A program made the position numbers and the translations under genes. The notes beneath the pieces are model-generated. The model worked only from the letters and a program-made list of their open reading frames with translations, ran no database searches and was not told the DNA's origin. Of a DNA stretch of 52,073 nt, positions 32,031 to 39,933 are shown piece after piece. Source of the DNA: Candidatus Saganbacteria bacterium (GTDB lineage Bacteria; Margulisbacteria; WOR-1; JAPLLA01); contig JAPLLA010000018.1 of assembly GCA_026387795.1 (NCBI GenBank), forward strand, positions 1 to 52,073. The letters run 5' to 3'. Within the stretch, counting starts at the first letter, position 1; every line of letters begins with the position of its first letter.

Positions 32031-33170
32031 ATGCAGACAAAATCTAAATTTATAGTGGCAGGCATCTGCCTTTTTCTATTTTTATTCGCCTTTGCTCTTA
32101 CCTCGTTTTCTGCGGAAAACAAGCAAGAAGAGCTGCAAGAAGTGAAGCAGAAACTGGAAAAAGAAAAAGCGATTTTAGAAAAAACAAAAAAAGAAGAACA
32201 AGAAACCTTAAGCAAGCTGGTAATTGTTACCAAGGAGCTCAAAGAAGCAGACCAGGACCTGCGCGTGGCTAAAAGGAAAGTAGTGGTAAACGAAAGTCGC
32301 ATCGGGGTTTTCAGTAAAGCCATTAGCCAAACAGAAAAATCTATGCAGGATAAAGGAGCAGTACTAAAAACCAGGGTGCAGCAGATTTACAAGGGCGGGG
32401 CCTCGAACTACCTGGAACTCCTTTTTTCTTCCAAAAGTGTGGCAGATTTTATAAACCGTTCCTATTATTTTGGCAAAATACTGAAACGCGACTCGGACCT
32501 GATCATGGGGCTTAGGGAAGAAAGCCAAAAATTGAGCGACAATCGCACGGCGCTTAAAAAATCCACAAACGAAATCAAAGAGATGGCGGAAGTAATTGTT
32601 GACCGTAAAGAGGTAATTGCCAAATCCGCACAAGAGAAACAACGGCTCTACGAATCTTTGCGGCAAAGGCGCCAGGAATATGAACGCAGGGTTGCGGAAT
32701 TGGAAGAGAGCTCTTTTGAGCTGGAAAAACTGATTACAAAAAGCACCACGGAGCGGAGAAAAGCGGGTAAAAAAGCGGTTTCTACCGGCAAGTTTGAATG
32801 GCCGCTTCGTGGAAGGCTGACCTCATATTTTGGTTATCGCCGCAGCCCTTTTTGGGGAGGGCGAAATTTCCATACCGGTTTAGATATTGCTGCGCCGTAT
32901 GGTTCTAGTATAATGGCAGCAGATGGGGGCGAGGTTATCTTTTCGGGGTGGTGGGATGGGTACGGCAAAGCAGTAGTAATTGACCATGGGGATGGATTAT
33001 CTACAGTATACGGGCACATGTCCAGGATTTATGCGGATAATGGCAGCAAGATTGGCAAAGGGGAAGTAATTGGTCTGGTAGGAAGTACGGGATATTCTAC
33101 CGGTCCGCATTTGCATTTTGAAGTGCGTAAAAACGGTAAGCCCACGGACCCTTTAAAGTGGCTCCCGTAA
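32031..33170 (+). CDS. EnvC-like M23 peptidase with coiled coil
   Basis: Secreted murein hydrolase or hydrolase activator of 379 aa. A signal peptide ends near TSFSA; a long coiled coil (about residues 28-240) resembles EnvC, which docks on FtsEX during division. The C-terminal LytM/M23 domain has GRLTSYFGYRRSPFWGG, FHTGLDIAAPYGS and GPHLHFEV, keeping the H-x3-D and H-x-H metal ligands, so unlike E. coli EnvC it is probably an active endopeptidase. I start at the ATG at 32031 rather than the track's earlier codon because the signal peptide then begins correctly. ctpA follows. Confidence 0.9.
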   Translation: MQTKSKFIVAGICLFLFLFAFALTSFSAENKQEELQEVKQKLEKEKAILEKTKKEEQETLSKLVIVTKELKEADQDLRVAKRKVVVNESRIGVFSKAISQTEKSMQDKGAVLKTRVQQIYKGGASNYLELLFSSKSVADFINRSYYFGKILKRDSDLIMGLREESQKLSDNRTALKKSTNEIKEMAEVIVDRKEVIAKSAQEKQRLYESLRQRRQEYERRVAELEESSFELEKLITKSTTERRKAGKKAVSTGKFEWPLRGRLTSYFGYRRSPFWGGRNFHTGLDIAAPYGSSIMAADGGEVIFSGWWDGYGKAVVIDHGDGLSTVYGHMSRIYADNGSKIGKGEVIGLVGSTGYSTGPHLHFEVRKNGKPTDPLKWLP

Positions 33171-33191
33171 AAAATAGAAAGAGGAACAGAA

Positions 33192-34406
33192 ATGAAGAAG
33201 TTTTCCAGTAAGGCTATAATCTGGTTTTTGGCGTTAACGTTTGGTGTTTCGGTTTTTGTTTTTGGTTTTAGTGTGGGGAGGAGTAGTGCGCAAGAGGGAA
33301 TAGAAGCAAAGCTCGATATTTTTCTTCAGGTACTAGACATTGTCCGCAACGATTATCTTGATAAAAATATTGACGGGACCAAACTGGTTTATGGTGCGAT
33401 CAAGGGTTTTTTGGCAGCTTTGGATGATCCCTACACCCGCTTTATGGAACCCACGGCTTTTAAAGAAATGCAAATTCGGATGAAAGGGGCATACAGCGGT
33501 ATTGGTATTTATATTGGGATGAAAGAAAAACAGTTATCCGTAATTTCCCCGATTAAAAATACTCCTGCGGCAAAAGCGGGCTTAAAGCCGGGCGATGCCA
33601 TTGTAACTATTGACGGCAAAAGTACTGTGGACATGGCATTGGAAGAAGCGGTAAGCATGATCCGCGGGCCCAAAGGAACTACGGTTAAACTGGGGATTTT
33701 TAGGAAGGGAGCAAAAGCTTCCAAGGAATACCCGGTGACCAGGGATAACATAAAGATAGAAATTTTAGAAGAAAAGCAGCTGAGCAAAGATATCGACTAT
33801 ATACGCTTAAATACCTTTGAAAACCAAGGGGCCTCGATCCAAATAGAAAAAAAGATTAGAGCAGCCAGCACCAATGGGTCCAAGGGACTCATCCTGGACC
33901 TAAGAAACAATGGCGGAGGACTTCTCCAAAACGCAGTAGAAATCGGAAGCATGTTTATTGAAAGCGGTCCGATTGTGTTTACCGTAGACCGCAACGGCAA
34001 CAAAGAGTCACTCGATTCTTCAGGTGGTGTTATTTGGAAGGGGCCAATGGTAGTGCTGGTAAACGAAGCTTCTGCCTCTGCTTCCGAGATATTGGCCGGT
34101 GCTTTAAAAGACACCCAAAAAGCAACCCTAGTTGGAACCAAAACTTTTGGCAAGGCCTTAGTTCAAAATGTTCGCACGCTTAGTGACGGCTCTGCGGTTT
34201 TGGTAACCATTGCCAAATATTTAACTCCAAGTGGGGACGACATCAATAAAAAAGGGATTATGCCTGACGTAGTGGTTACTTTAACTACCGCAGAAGCAGA
34301 AAGCTTGGGCTTGTTAGGAGACGATCCCAACCCAAAGAAAGACCCGCAACTTAGGAAAGCTATGGAGATACTAAGAAAGGAAATTTCAGGACGTGCCGAA
34401 CTTTAA
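33192..34406 (+). CDS. S41 family C-terminal processing peptidase
   Basis: Serine protease of the Prc/CtpA type, 404 aa, with an N-terminal membrane anchor or signal sequence. A PDZ domain (GIGIYIGMKEKQLSVISPIK to about residue 180) precedes the catalytic core, with Ser in NEASASASEILAGALKD and Lys in TKTFGKALVQ. It follows the EnvC-like gene at about 20 bases. This pair is common in bacteria and often concerns cell-wall hydrolase control. It overlaps the next gene by 14 bases. Confidence 0.95.
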   Translation: MKKFSSKAIIWFLALTFGVSVFVFGFSVGRSSAQEGIEAKLDIFLQVLDIVRNDYLDKNIDGTKLVYGAIKGFLAALDDPYTRFMEPTAFKEMQIRMKGAYSGIGIYIGMKEKQLSVISPIKNTPAAKAGLKPGDAIVTIDGKSTVDMALEEAVSMIRGPKGTTVKLGIFRKGAKASKEYPVTRDNIKIEILEEKQLSKDIDYIRLNTFENQGASIQIEKKIRAASTNGSKGLILDLRNNGGGLLQNAVEIGSMFIESGPIVFTVDRNGNKESLDSSGGVIWKGPMVVLVNEASASASEILAGALKDTQKATLVGTKTFGKALVQNVRTLSDGSAVLVTIAKYLTPSGDDINKKGIMPDVVVTLTTAEAESLGLLGDDPNPKKDPQLRKAMEILRKEISGRAEL

Positions 34407-35430
34407 TACCAAACTGGACAAAAACAATATGCTTGGCACCATTTCCAACTTTGGGCAAATGGTCAAAGAGGGGTTGGGTTTTCAATTGCAAGGGAAAATC
34501 AATAAAGGGATTAAAAATGTGGTGGTGGTGGGTATGGGAGGGTCTGCTATCAGCGGAGAACTCTTACTCGGTTTATACAAAAAAGAGCTGAAGCTTCCGG
34601 TTGTTTTGGTAAAAGGATATGGATTGCCCGGGTTTGTTGGCATCAACACCTTAGTGGTTTTGATAAGCTACTCCGGTAATACAGAAGAGACCTTGAGTGC
34701 ATTAAAAGAAGCAGAAGGTAAAAATGCCGCCATTGCTACCATTACTGCCGGCGGAAAGCTTCGGGAGCTGGGTGAAAAAAAAGGATATCCAACCATAATT
34801 GTTCCCGGAGGACAGCAGCCCAGAGCAGCGCTTCCTTATCTTTTTTTTGCTTTGCATAAGGTTTTTGAAGAAGCAGGGCTGGTCACTTTTTCTCCCAAAG
34901 CAGCAGAAGAAACGCTAGGTGTAATCAAGAAGCTGGAAGATTCTTGTAATGCCGGTGTTCCAACCAGGGCCAATCAAGCCAAACAATTGGCAATGAAGTT
35001 AGAGGGAAAAACGCCTTTGGTATATGGCTCCGAAGGGCTAACTGGTGCGGTTGCATACAGGTGGAAATGCCAGTTCAACGAGAATAGCAAGATCCTGGCA
35101 TTTTCAAACCTTTTTCCGGAAATGAACCACAACGAACTAGTTGGATTAAATGAGCTAAGAAGAGAAGATTGCGTTTTTTCTATGATTATCTTAAGAGAAG
35201 AAAAAGACAATGAACGCATTAAGAAGCGGATAGAAATTGCCAAGTCTTTTTTGGCGGCAAAACTGGGGGGGATCATTGAAATTGAGGCAGAAGGGGCAAC
35301 GCCCCTGGCAAAAATGTTCTCGCTGATTTTATTGGGAGACTATATTTCCACTTACTTGGCGCTGCTTTTGGGATCCGATCCTACGGAGATCGAAATCTTG
35401 AACCGTTTAAAAAAGGAGATGACAAGATGA
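34393..35430 (+). CDS. Bifunctional phosphoglucose/phosphomannose isomerase
   Basis: SIS-domain sugar isomerase of 345 aa. The signatures VVVVGMGGSAISGELLLG and LISYSGNTEETLSAL match the PGI/PMI family known from archaea and some bacteria, which interconvert fructose 6-phosphate with glucose or mannose 6-phosphate. It starts with GTG inside the end of ctpA and overlaps the nucleotidyltransferase by four bases. The neighbour suggests that mannose or glucose phosphates are channelled to a nucleotide sugar. Confidence 0.92.
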   Translation: MPNFNTKLDKNNMLGTISNFGQMVKEGLGFQLQGKINKGIKNVVVVGMGGSAISGELLLGLYKKELKLPVVLVKGYGLPGFVGINTLVVLISYSGNTEETLSALKEAEGKNAAIATITAGGKLRELGEKKGYPTIIVPGGQQPRAALPYLFFALHKVFEEAGLVTFSPKAAEETLGVIKKLEDSCNAGVPTRANQAKQLAMKLEGKTPLVYGSEGLTGAVAYRWKCQFNENSKILAFSNLFPEMNHNELVGLNELRREDCVFSMIILREEKDNERIKKRIEIAKSFLAAKLGGIIEIEAEGATPLAKMFSLILLGDYISTYLALLLGSDPTEIEILNRLKKEMTR

Positions 35431-36488
35431 GAGCAATTATTATTGCCGGTGGGCTGGGGACCAGGCTTAGGCCGCTTACTTATGCGCTTCCAAAACCTGT
35501 GGTCCCTTTGGTTAACATTCCTTTTATGGTGCACCAGATTAATCTCCTGCGCAGCCACGGCATTAAAGAGATTATACTAAACCTCCATTATTTGGCAGAT
35601 GAGATCCGGGTAGTTTTGGGGGATGGCAGCGACTACGGCGTGAAACTTTTTTATTCCATAGAAAAAGAGGCGTTGGGTACCGCAGGAGCAGTAAAAAATG
35701 CAGAAGAGTTTTTTGATGATGACCCAATGGTGGTTTTTAACGGGGACATTCTGACGGATGTAAACATCTCTAAACTAATAGAATTTCACAAAAAGAAGAA
35801 ATCTACAGCAACCCTTACTTTAGTGGAAGTAGAAGATCCTACGCCTTTTGGATTGGTTTTTCTGGACAAAAGCGGAAGGATTGAAAAGTTTATAGAAAAA
35901 CCACATTGGCAGGAAGCCACTGTCCGTACCATTAATGCGGGGATCTATGTGATTGATCCAAAGGTTTTTGCTGTCGTGCCAAAGGGGAAGCCCCATTCTT
36001 TTGAAAGAGAACTTTACCCGCATCTTTTAAGAGAAGGGAGTCCAATGTTTGGCTATGTTTCCCATGCTTATTGGCTGGACATTGGCAATCCTAAAAAATA
36101 CTTGGAAGCGCACAGGGCAATTTTAAGGGAAGATGTAATTGCAAACATACCGGGACACAGGAGTAAAGAAAAAGTGTGGTGGGGAGAAGAGTGCGAAGTT
36201 TCCAAAGAAGCGCATGTGCACGGACCAAGCATTGTTGCCAACCGGTGTGTGATCGGTCCGGAAGTACATTTGGATTTTGTGGTATTGGGTGAGGAGGTTC
36301 GGGTGAGTAGGAGAGCCAGAATTGAGCAGTCCGTGATTTGGAAAGGGTGTAAAATAGGGGAAGGGGCAGTAATCAAGGGGTCAATTTTGGCTAACGATTG
36401 CGTAGTGGAAGAATGGGCGCATATTGGGGAGGGGACAGTTTTGGGGGCGGGAAGCGTTGTTAAAAAAGGGAACAAATTGGGGATTTAG
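35427..36488 (+). CDS. Sugar-1-phosphate nucleotidyltransferase (GMPP-like)
   Basis: Makes an NDP-sugar, probably GDP-mannose or a glucose equivalent. The N-terminal nucleotidyltransferase domain has IIAGGLGTRLRPLTYALPKP and EALGTAGAVKNA; FNGDIL gives the metal-binding Asp. The C-terminal 110 residues are a left-handed beta-helix of hexapeptide repeats, as in eukaryote-like GDP-mannose pyrophosphorylases. Length 353 aa. The ATG overlaps the isomerase stop. Exact nucleotide and sugar cannot be read from sequence. Confidence 0.92.
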   Translation: MRAIIIAGGLGTRLRPLTYALPKPVVPLVNIPFMVHQINLLRSHGIKEIILNLHYLADEIRVVLGDGSDYGVKLFYSIEKEALGTAGAVKNAEEFFDDDPMVVFNGDILTDVNISKLIEFHKKKKSTATLTLVEVEDPTPFGLVFLDKSGRIEKFIEKPHWQEATVRTINAGIYVIDPKVFAVVPKGKPHSFERELYPHLLREGSPMFGYVSHAYWLDIGNPKKYLEAHRAILREDVIANIPGHRSKEKVWWGEECEVSKEAHVHGPSIVANRCVIGPEVHLDFVVLGEEVRVSRRARIEQSVIWKGCKIGEGAVIKGSILANDCVVEEWAHIGEGTVLGAGSVVKKGNKLGI

Positions 36489-36490
36489 CC

Positions 36491-37786
36491 ATGTTAAAAA
36501 TTTTACAAAAAAAAGAACTGGAAGCATTTTTAACCGGCCTGCGAAAGAGCCAAAGCTATTTTGACCATCCGGAAGAAGAGACCGTAAAAACAATCCTAAA
36601 AAATGTGGAGCGGGAAAAAGACCAGGCAGTGGTAAACTACACACTCCAGTTTGACGGCGTGGAAATGTCCACCAAGGAATTAAGGGTTACAAAAGCAGAG
36701 GTTGAAAAAGCGTATAAAAAAATGAGTAAGCAGTACCTGGGGGTTTTAAAAACTGCTATCCACAAAATAACCACTTTTCATAGGATTCAAAAACCGGACG
36801 AATTTTTCGAGCCGCTACCGCTAGATGCCGTAGTAGGCCAAAGGTCAATCCCAGTAGAAAGTGCGGGAGTCTACGTGCCGGGCGGCAGTGCCGCATATCC
36901 ATCTTCTGTGCTTATGAACGTTATTCCTGCCAAGGTTGCAGGTGTAAAGAGGATAGTAATGGTTACGCCTCCTAAAAAAGTGCAAGGCAAAGCAGTAATT
37001 GATCCGCATATTTTAGTGGCAGCTGCAGAAGTAGGGGTAGACGAGATTTATAAGGTGGGAGGGGCGCAGGCAATTGGAGCTTTGACCTTTGGTACAGCAA
37101 CGATTCCTAAGGTGGACATGATTGTAGGGCCGGGGAACCTATATGTAACGCTTGCCAAAAAGTTGGTTTATGGCTTGGTGGGAATTGATAAGCTGGCAGG
37201 ACCAAGCGATGTCTTGATTATTGCGGATGAAAGTGCGGAACCCGCATTTATTGCTGCGGATCTTTTGGCTCAGGCGGAGCATGATCCACATTCAAGTGTC
37301 ATTTTGGTTACCCCATATCCCAAAATAGCAGACAAAGTGCAAAAAGAGATTGTGAAGCAATTCCAAAAACTAAAAAGAAAAGCAATCATTCAAAAAGTGC
37401 TAAAAGAGAACAGTGCAATTTGTTTGGTGGCAAGCATCAAAGAGTGTATAGACGTGGCCAATTTGGTTGCGCCGGAACATTTGGAGCTTTTTGTCTCTTC
37501 TCCGCAAAGGATCCTACCGGACATTAAAAATGCGGGTGCAGTTTTTATGGGGCCGTATTCACCGGTAGTTCTCGGCGATTACATGGCAGGTCCAAACCAT
37601 GTTCTGCCGACTTCGGGAGGAGCGCGCTTTGCTTCTCCTCTTACTGTTTACGATTTTGTAAAGAAACAAAGCTTCATCGGCTATTCCAAACCAGCCTTAA
37701 AAGCAGAGTGGGAAGCCACGCGACTATTTGCAGAACTTGAAGGGCTGGACGGCCACGCCCGCTCCATAGATATCCGCTTCAAATAA
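36491..37786 (+). CDS. hisD: Histidinol dehydrogenase
   Basis: Zinc enzyme for the last two oxidations of histidine synthesis. The 431 aa show SAGVYVPGGSAAYPSSVLMN, VDMIVGPGNLYVTLAKK, GPSDVLIIADESA and the zinc-region AEHDPHSSV; the C-terminus HARSIDIR is also normal. It follows the nucleotidyltransferase directly. hisC lies about 24 kb away, so histidine genes are scattered in this genome. Confidence 0.97.
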   Translation: MLKILQKKELEAFLTGLRKSQSYFDHPEEETVKTILKNVEREKDQAVVNYTLQFDGVEMSTKELRVTKAEVEKAYKKMSKQYLGVLKTAIHKITTFHRIQKPDEFFEPLPLDAVVGQRSIPVESAGVYVPGGSAAYPSSVLMNVIPAKVAGVKRIVMVTPPKKVQGKAVIDPHILVAAAEVGVDEIYKVGGAQAIGALTFGTATIPKVDMIVGPGNLYVTLAKKLVYGLVGIDKLAGPSDVLIIADESAEPAFIAADLLAQAEHDPHSSVILVTPYPKIADKVQKEIVKQFQKLKRKAIIQKVLKENSAICLVASIKECIDVANLVAPEHLELFVSSPQRILPDIKNAGAVFMGPYSPVVLGDYMAGPNHVLPTSGGARFASPLTVYDFVKKQSFIGYSKPALKAEWEATRLFAELEGLDGHARSIDIRFK

Positions 37787-37799
37787 ATTCCTCTTTTCA

Positions 37800-37828
37800 T
37801 GCAAGTTTTTTGATTTTGACCCCGATAG
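37800..37828 (+). promoter_or_regulatory. Weak sigma-28-like promoter candidate
   Basis: TGCAA (37800-37804), a 16-bp spacer and CCCGATAG (37821-37828). Same departures as the site at 2897-2925. A sigma-70-like TATAGT at 37830-37835 is an alternative. Confidence 0.25.
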
Positions 37829-37838
37829 GTATAGTGGA

Positions 37839-37894
37839 ACGATGTAAAACAGGCCATCGTAGATGCGCCTGTTGTAATATAAGACTTTCTACAA
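37839..37894 (+). ncRNA. Candidate structured leader with pseudoknot potential
   Basis: ACGATG (37839-37844) pairs with CATCGT (37855-37860), and the loop's ACAGGC (37849-37854) can pair with GCCTGT (37867-37872), an H-type pseudoknot. A second hairpin TTGTA/TACAA (37872-37876 and 37890-37894) abuts the terminator. I recognise no known riboswitch class. Confidence 0.3.
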
Positions 37895-37920
37895 GGAAGC
37901 AAGACAGGCTTCCTTTTTTT
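37895..37920 (+). terminator. Rho-independent terminator after hisD
   Basis: GGAAGC-aagacag-GCTTCC followed by seven T. It ends the envC-hisD operon, or acts as an attenuator in the leader of the small genes that follow. Confidence 0.85.
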
Positions 37921-37958
37921 GTTGGCCAAAAAAATAACAGGCAGAGAGAAGGGGAAAC

Positions 37959-38249
37959 ATGGTACCAGGAATTTTGATGCCAGCGATAGTGTACGGCGGG
38001 GTTAAGTTGGTCAACAAATTGGTGGATGCAATTACTGGAGATAGTGAGCCCCAAAAAGGGAAATCAGCTAAAGGAGAAGGAGTCGCAGTAGATCCAAAGG
38101 CTTCAGGGCTTTGGGATAGCGCCCAGAGAGCGGTACTGGGGATGGCGGTTGGAGCTCCTTCGGTGATTGTAGACAGCGTTGGACAAGGACTTGAAGATGT
38201 TGGGGAAAAAGCATTGGGTGCGGCCAGGGATTTAATGGGTAAATTTTAA
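37959..38249 (+). CDS. Small orphan protein, 96 aa
   Basis: Unrecognised. The N-terminus (MVPGILMPAIVYGGVKLVNKLV) is hydrophobic and amphipathic rather than a clean signal peptide. A Lys/Gly-rich linker follows, then a predicted amphipathic C-terminal helix region (SAQRAVLGMAVGAPSVIVDS). AAGGGG precedes the ATG. It is followed after 14 bases by a 48-aa gene with a strong ribosome binding site, so the two probably form a unit. Toxin-antitoxin or membrane-active roles are only guesses. Confidence 0.55.
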   Translation: MVPGILMPAIVYGGVKLVNKLVDAITGDSEPQKGKSAKGEGVAVDPKASGLWDSAQRAVLGMAVGAPSVIVDSVGQGLEDVGEKALGAARDLMGKF

Positions 38250-38263
38250 AAAGGAGGTGCAAA

Positions 38264-38410
38264 ATGAGCTTTAGAGATGACGATGAAAGGGATTTGTCCA
38301 GTGAATATGAGGAGACCCTCTCCGCAAGGGTACTGGATATTATAGAAAGTTCCGCGGAAATGGAAGTGGATGAGATGTTAAAGATCATCCATTTAAACGG
38401 GCAGTCTTAA
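38264..38410 (+). CDS. Very small acidic protein, 48 aa
   Basis: Below the ORF-track cutoff but supported by an excellent AAAAGGAGGTG site and tight spacing after the 96-aa gene. The product starts MSFRDDDERDLSSEYEETLS and is acidic and probably helical throughout, ending LKIIHLNGQS. No family is recognised. Its last codons (AGTCTTAA) lie at the edge of the direct repeat shared with the region after dapB. Confidence 0.55.
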   Translation: MSFRDDDERDLSSEYEETLSARVLDIIESSAEMEVDEMLKIIHLNGQS

Positions 38411-38466
38411 AGGACTACATTAAATTTTCTAAGCCGTAGACAAGACCTTTGGCTTTGATAATTTTA
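38403..38466 (-). repeat. Displaced dapB 3'-end fragment (direct repeat A)
   Basis: The minus strand encodes KIIKAKGLVYGLENLM-stop, matching the true dapB C-terminus KISKAKGLVYGLENFM-stop at 39881. The nucleotide match (about 84 percent by eye) continues past the stop into AGTCTTAA. Most of the third-position differences are synonymous, so both copies appear to come from working dapB alleles. Confidence 0.85.
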
Positions 38467-38479
38467 TGGAGGTACTTAA

Positions 38480-39373
38480 ATGGGCGATATGGAAGTGCCA
38501 CCTCAAAGAGGCAAAGTAAGAGCGCTGTTGGGGATGCAGCCAAGTGGTGCAACAACCCGGGCGTATATGAGCCAACTTACAGCAGCAGTTGCGCGCATTA
38601 ATCAAAGAAGGGAAAATTTAGGGGAGCCGCAAAGAAAAGCTGCTATCGATAGGCTGCAAACTGTTTTTGCTGTAGAAGGGGCTAGAAGAGGGATTGATCC
38701 TTCTTTGTTAGCCAAAGTTATTATTATTGGGAGTAGGCATCTAAACTCTACTAATTTTTTAGAAGGACAAGCTGATGATGTTTGTCGCGTTTTAAGCGAA
38801 GGACCTTCACAGGGGATTGGGGAATATGATCTATTCCTTTCAGAAGGGGTAGCAACCTTACCTCCTGATTCAGACACCAAAGCAATTGATGCAAATGATT
38901 TTATAAACGCTTTTTGGATTGCAGTGCAAGGAAGATATAACCAAATGCCTATGGGAGCAATAGGGAGTGAAAGGGTCCTTGAACTCGCCTCATCTGTTGA
39001 CAGAAGGGCGGGTTCTTTAGAAATCCGCAATTTATTCATCTTTGCGCTGGAGCTTAGAAGATTAGGGGAAGAAACGCTTATGCCTCTTTTGCGGAGGGGG
39101 ATATATTTCCCGGCAGCAGTAGCATTGATTGATAATACACGAAGAACTGGAGTACAGTTAGAACAAGCGGTAAGGGCTTTTGATTTTTTGAGCAAGCAAG
39201 GCCCGGTTGATGTAACGGCTTTATGCCGCGATCTTTTAAGCTTGCAGAATCAAAGAGCGCAAGTAGCTGGGATAGAACGACAAATAGCAGGATTAAGGGC
39301 TCAAGCGGAACAAATTAAAGGAGCCTGTGCTGTCCTAGAACATAAAAACAGATTTTCCAGGAACCACGGGTAG
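38480..39373 (+). CDS. Orphan 297-aa protein in the dapB-flanked segment
   Basis: No recognised family, no signal peptide and no membrane segment. Mostly helical by composition. The N-terminal 20 residues look disordered (GDMEVPPQRGK), and the last 50 form a probable coiled coil (LLSLQNQRAQVAGIERQIAG and following). The ATG follows TGGAGG. It lies immediately after the displaced dapB tail and ends six bases before the convergent 123-aa gene. No own promoter is evident; it may be read from the 37.9-kb unit. Confidence 0.6.
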   Translation: MGDMEVPPQRGKVRALLGMQPSGATTRAYMSQLTAAVARINQRRENLGEPQRKAAIDRLQTVFAVEGARRGIDPSLLAKVIIIGSRHLNSTNFLEGQADDVCRVLSEGPSQGIGEYDLFLSEGVATLPPDSDTKAIDANDFINAFWIAVQGRYNQMPMGAIGSERVLELASSVDRRAGSLEIRNLFIFALELRRLGEETLMPLLRRGIYFPAAVALIDNTRRTGVQLEQAVRAFDFLSKQGPVDVTALCRDLLSLQNQRAQVAGIERQIAGLRAQAEQIKGACAVLEHKNRFSRNHG

Positions 39374-39378
39374 AATTA

Positions 39379-39750
39379 TTATCTAGCGGAACGAATTCTA
39401 CTTCTTAGTAAATCAAAAGCGCTAACTTCTGCTTCTTCTGTACTTGGATCAGCATACATGGGTGGACATGGGGCCGTTTCTTCTCCCCATATTCTGGAGC
39501 CCTCTACGCTGTCAGGCAATACCTCTAGACTCAACTGGCCAAATATACTTGTTGCCGAATCTCTGTCCAAAGTTAAAACAACCGAAACCCACGGCTGGCC
39601 ACTTGAAGGACCATTGCGAAAACTGGGCCCATAGATTGCACGCAACCCCGATTCATTTCCAAGTATTTCATTTCTCTTATCTCTGAGCATTCTAGTTTTG
39701 TCAAATGCCACTTGACTCGATCGAGCATCACTTATTCTGCCATCAAACAT
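39379..39750 (-). CDS. Orphan 123-aa protein with sigma-28-like promoter
   Basis: Unrecognised soluble protein. The first 50 residues are charged and polar (MFDGRISDARSSQVAFDKTR); a short beta-type stretch (PWVSVVLTLDRDS) follows, and the C-terminus is helical and basic (AFDLLRSRIRSAR). GAAGGAGG gives a strong start. One of the five strong sigma-28-like boxes is directly upstream. It lies within the segment flanked by the two dapB tails, convergent with the 297-aa gene. Confidence 0.6.
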   Translation of the reverse strand: MFDGRISDARSSQVAFDKTRMLRDKRNEILGNESGLRAIYGPSFRNGPSSGQPWVSVVLTLDRDSATSIFGQLSLEVLPDSVEGSRIWGEETAPCPPMYADPSTEEAEVSAFDLLRSRIRSAR

Positions 39751-39780
39751 AACAAACCTCCTTCAGCGTTTACTAATAAT

Positions 39781-39808
39781 TTATCGTGCATTTTTTACGG
39801 GGATTTCA
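39781..39808 (-). promoter_or_regulatory. Sigma-28-like promoter of the 123-aa orphan gene
   Basis: Minus strand TGAAA (39804-39808), a 15-bp spacer and CACGATAA (39781-39788). Confidence 0.7.
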
Positions 39809-39869
39809 CTTTTTGGAAACGATTTTGGTGAAGTGGATTATCTATTGGACCTAATCTGTATCAATAGCG

Positions 39870-39933
39870 AGTCTTAAGCGCTACATAAAATTTTCTAAGC
39901 CGTAAACCAAACCCTTGGCTTTAGAAATTTTAC
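39870..39933 (-). repeat. Direct repeat B: functional dapB 3' end
   Basis: Partner of the repeat at 38403-38466. It comprises the last codons of the working dapB gene and about a dozen bases beyond the stop. The copies are in direct orientation about 1,467 bp apart. Confidence 0.85.

Noticed and set aside
38430-38450. TAAA plus GCCGTAGA before the 297-aa gene as a sigma-28 site
   Set aside because: The spacing is far too short, and the sequence is explained as the displaced dapB tail.
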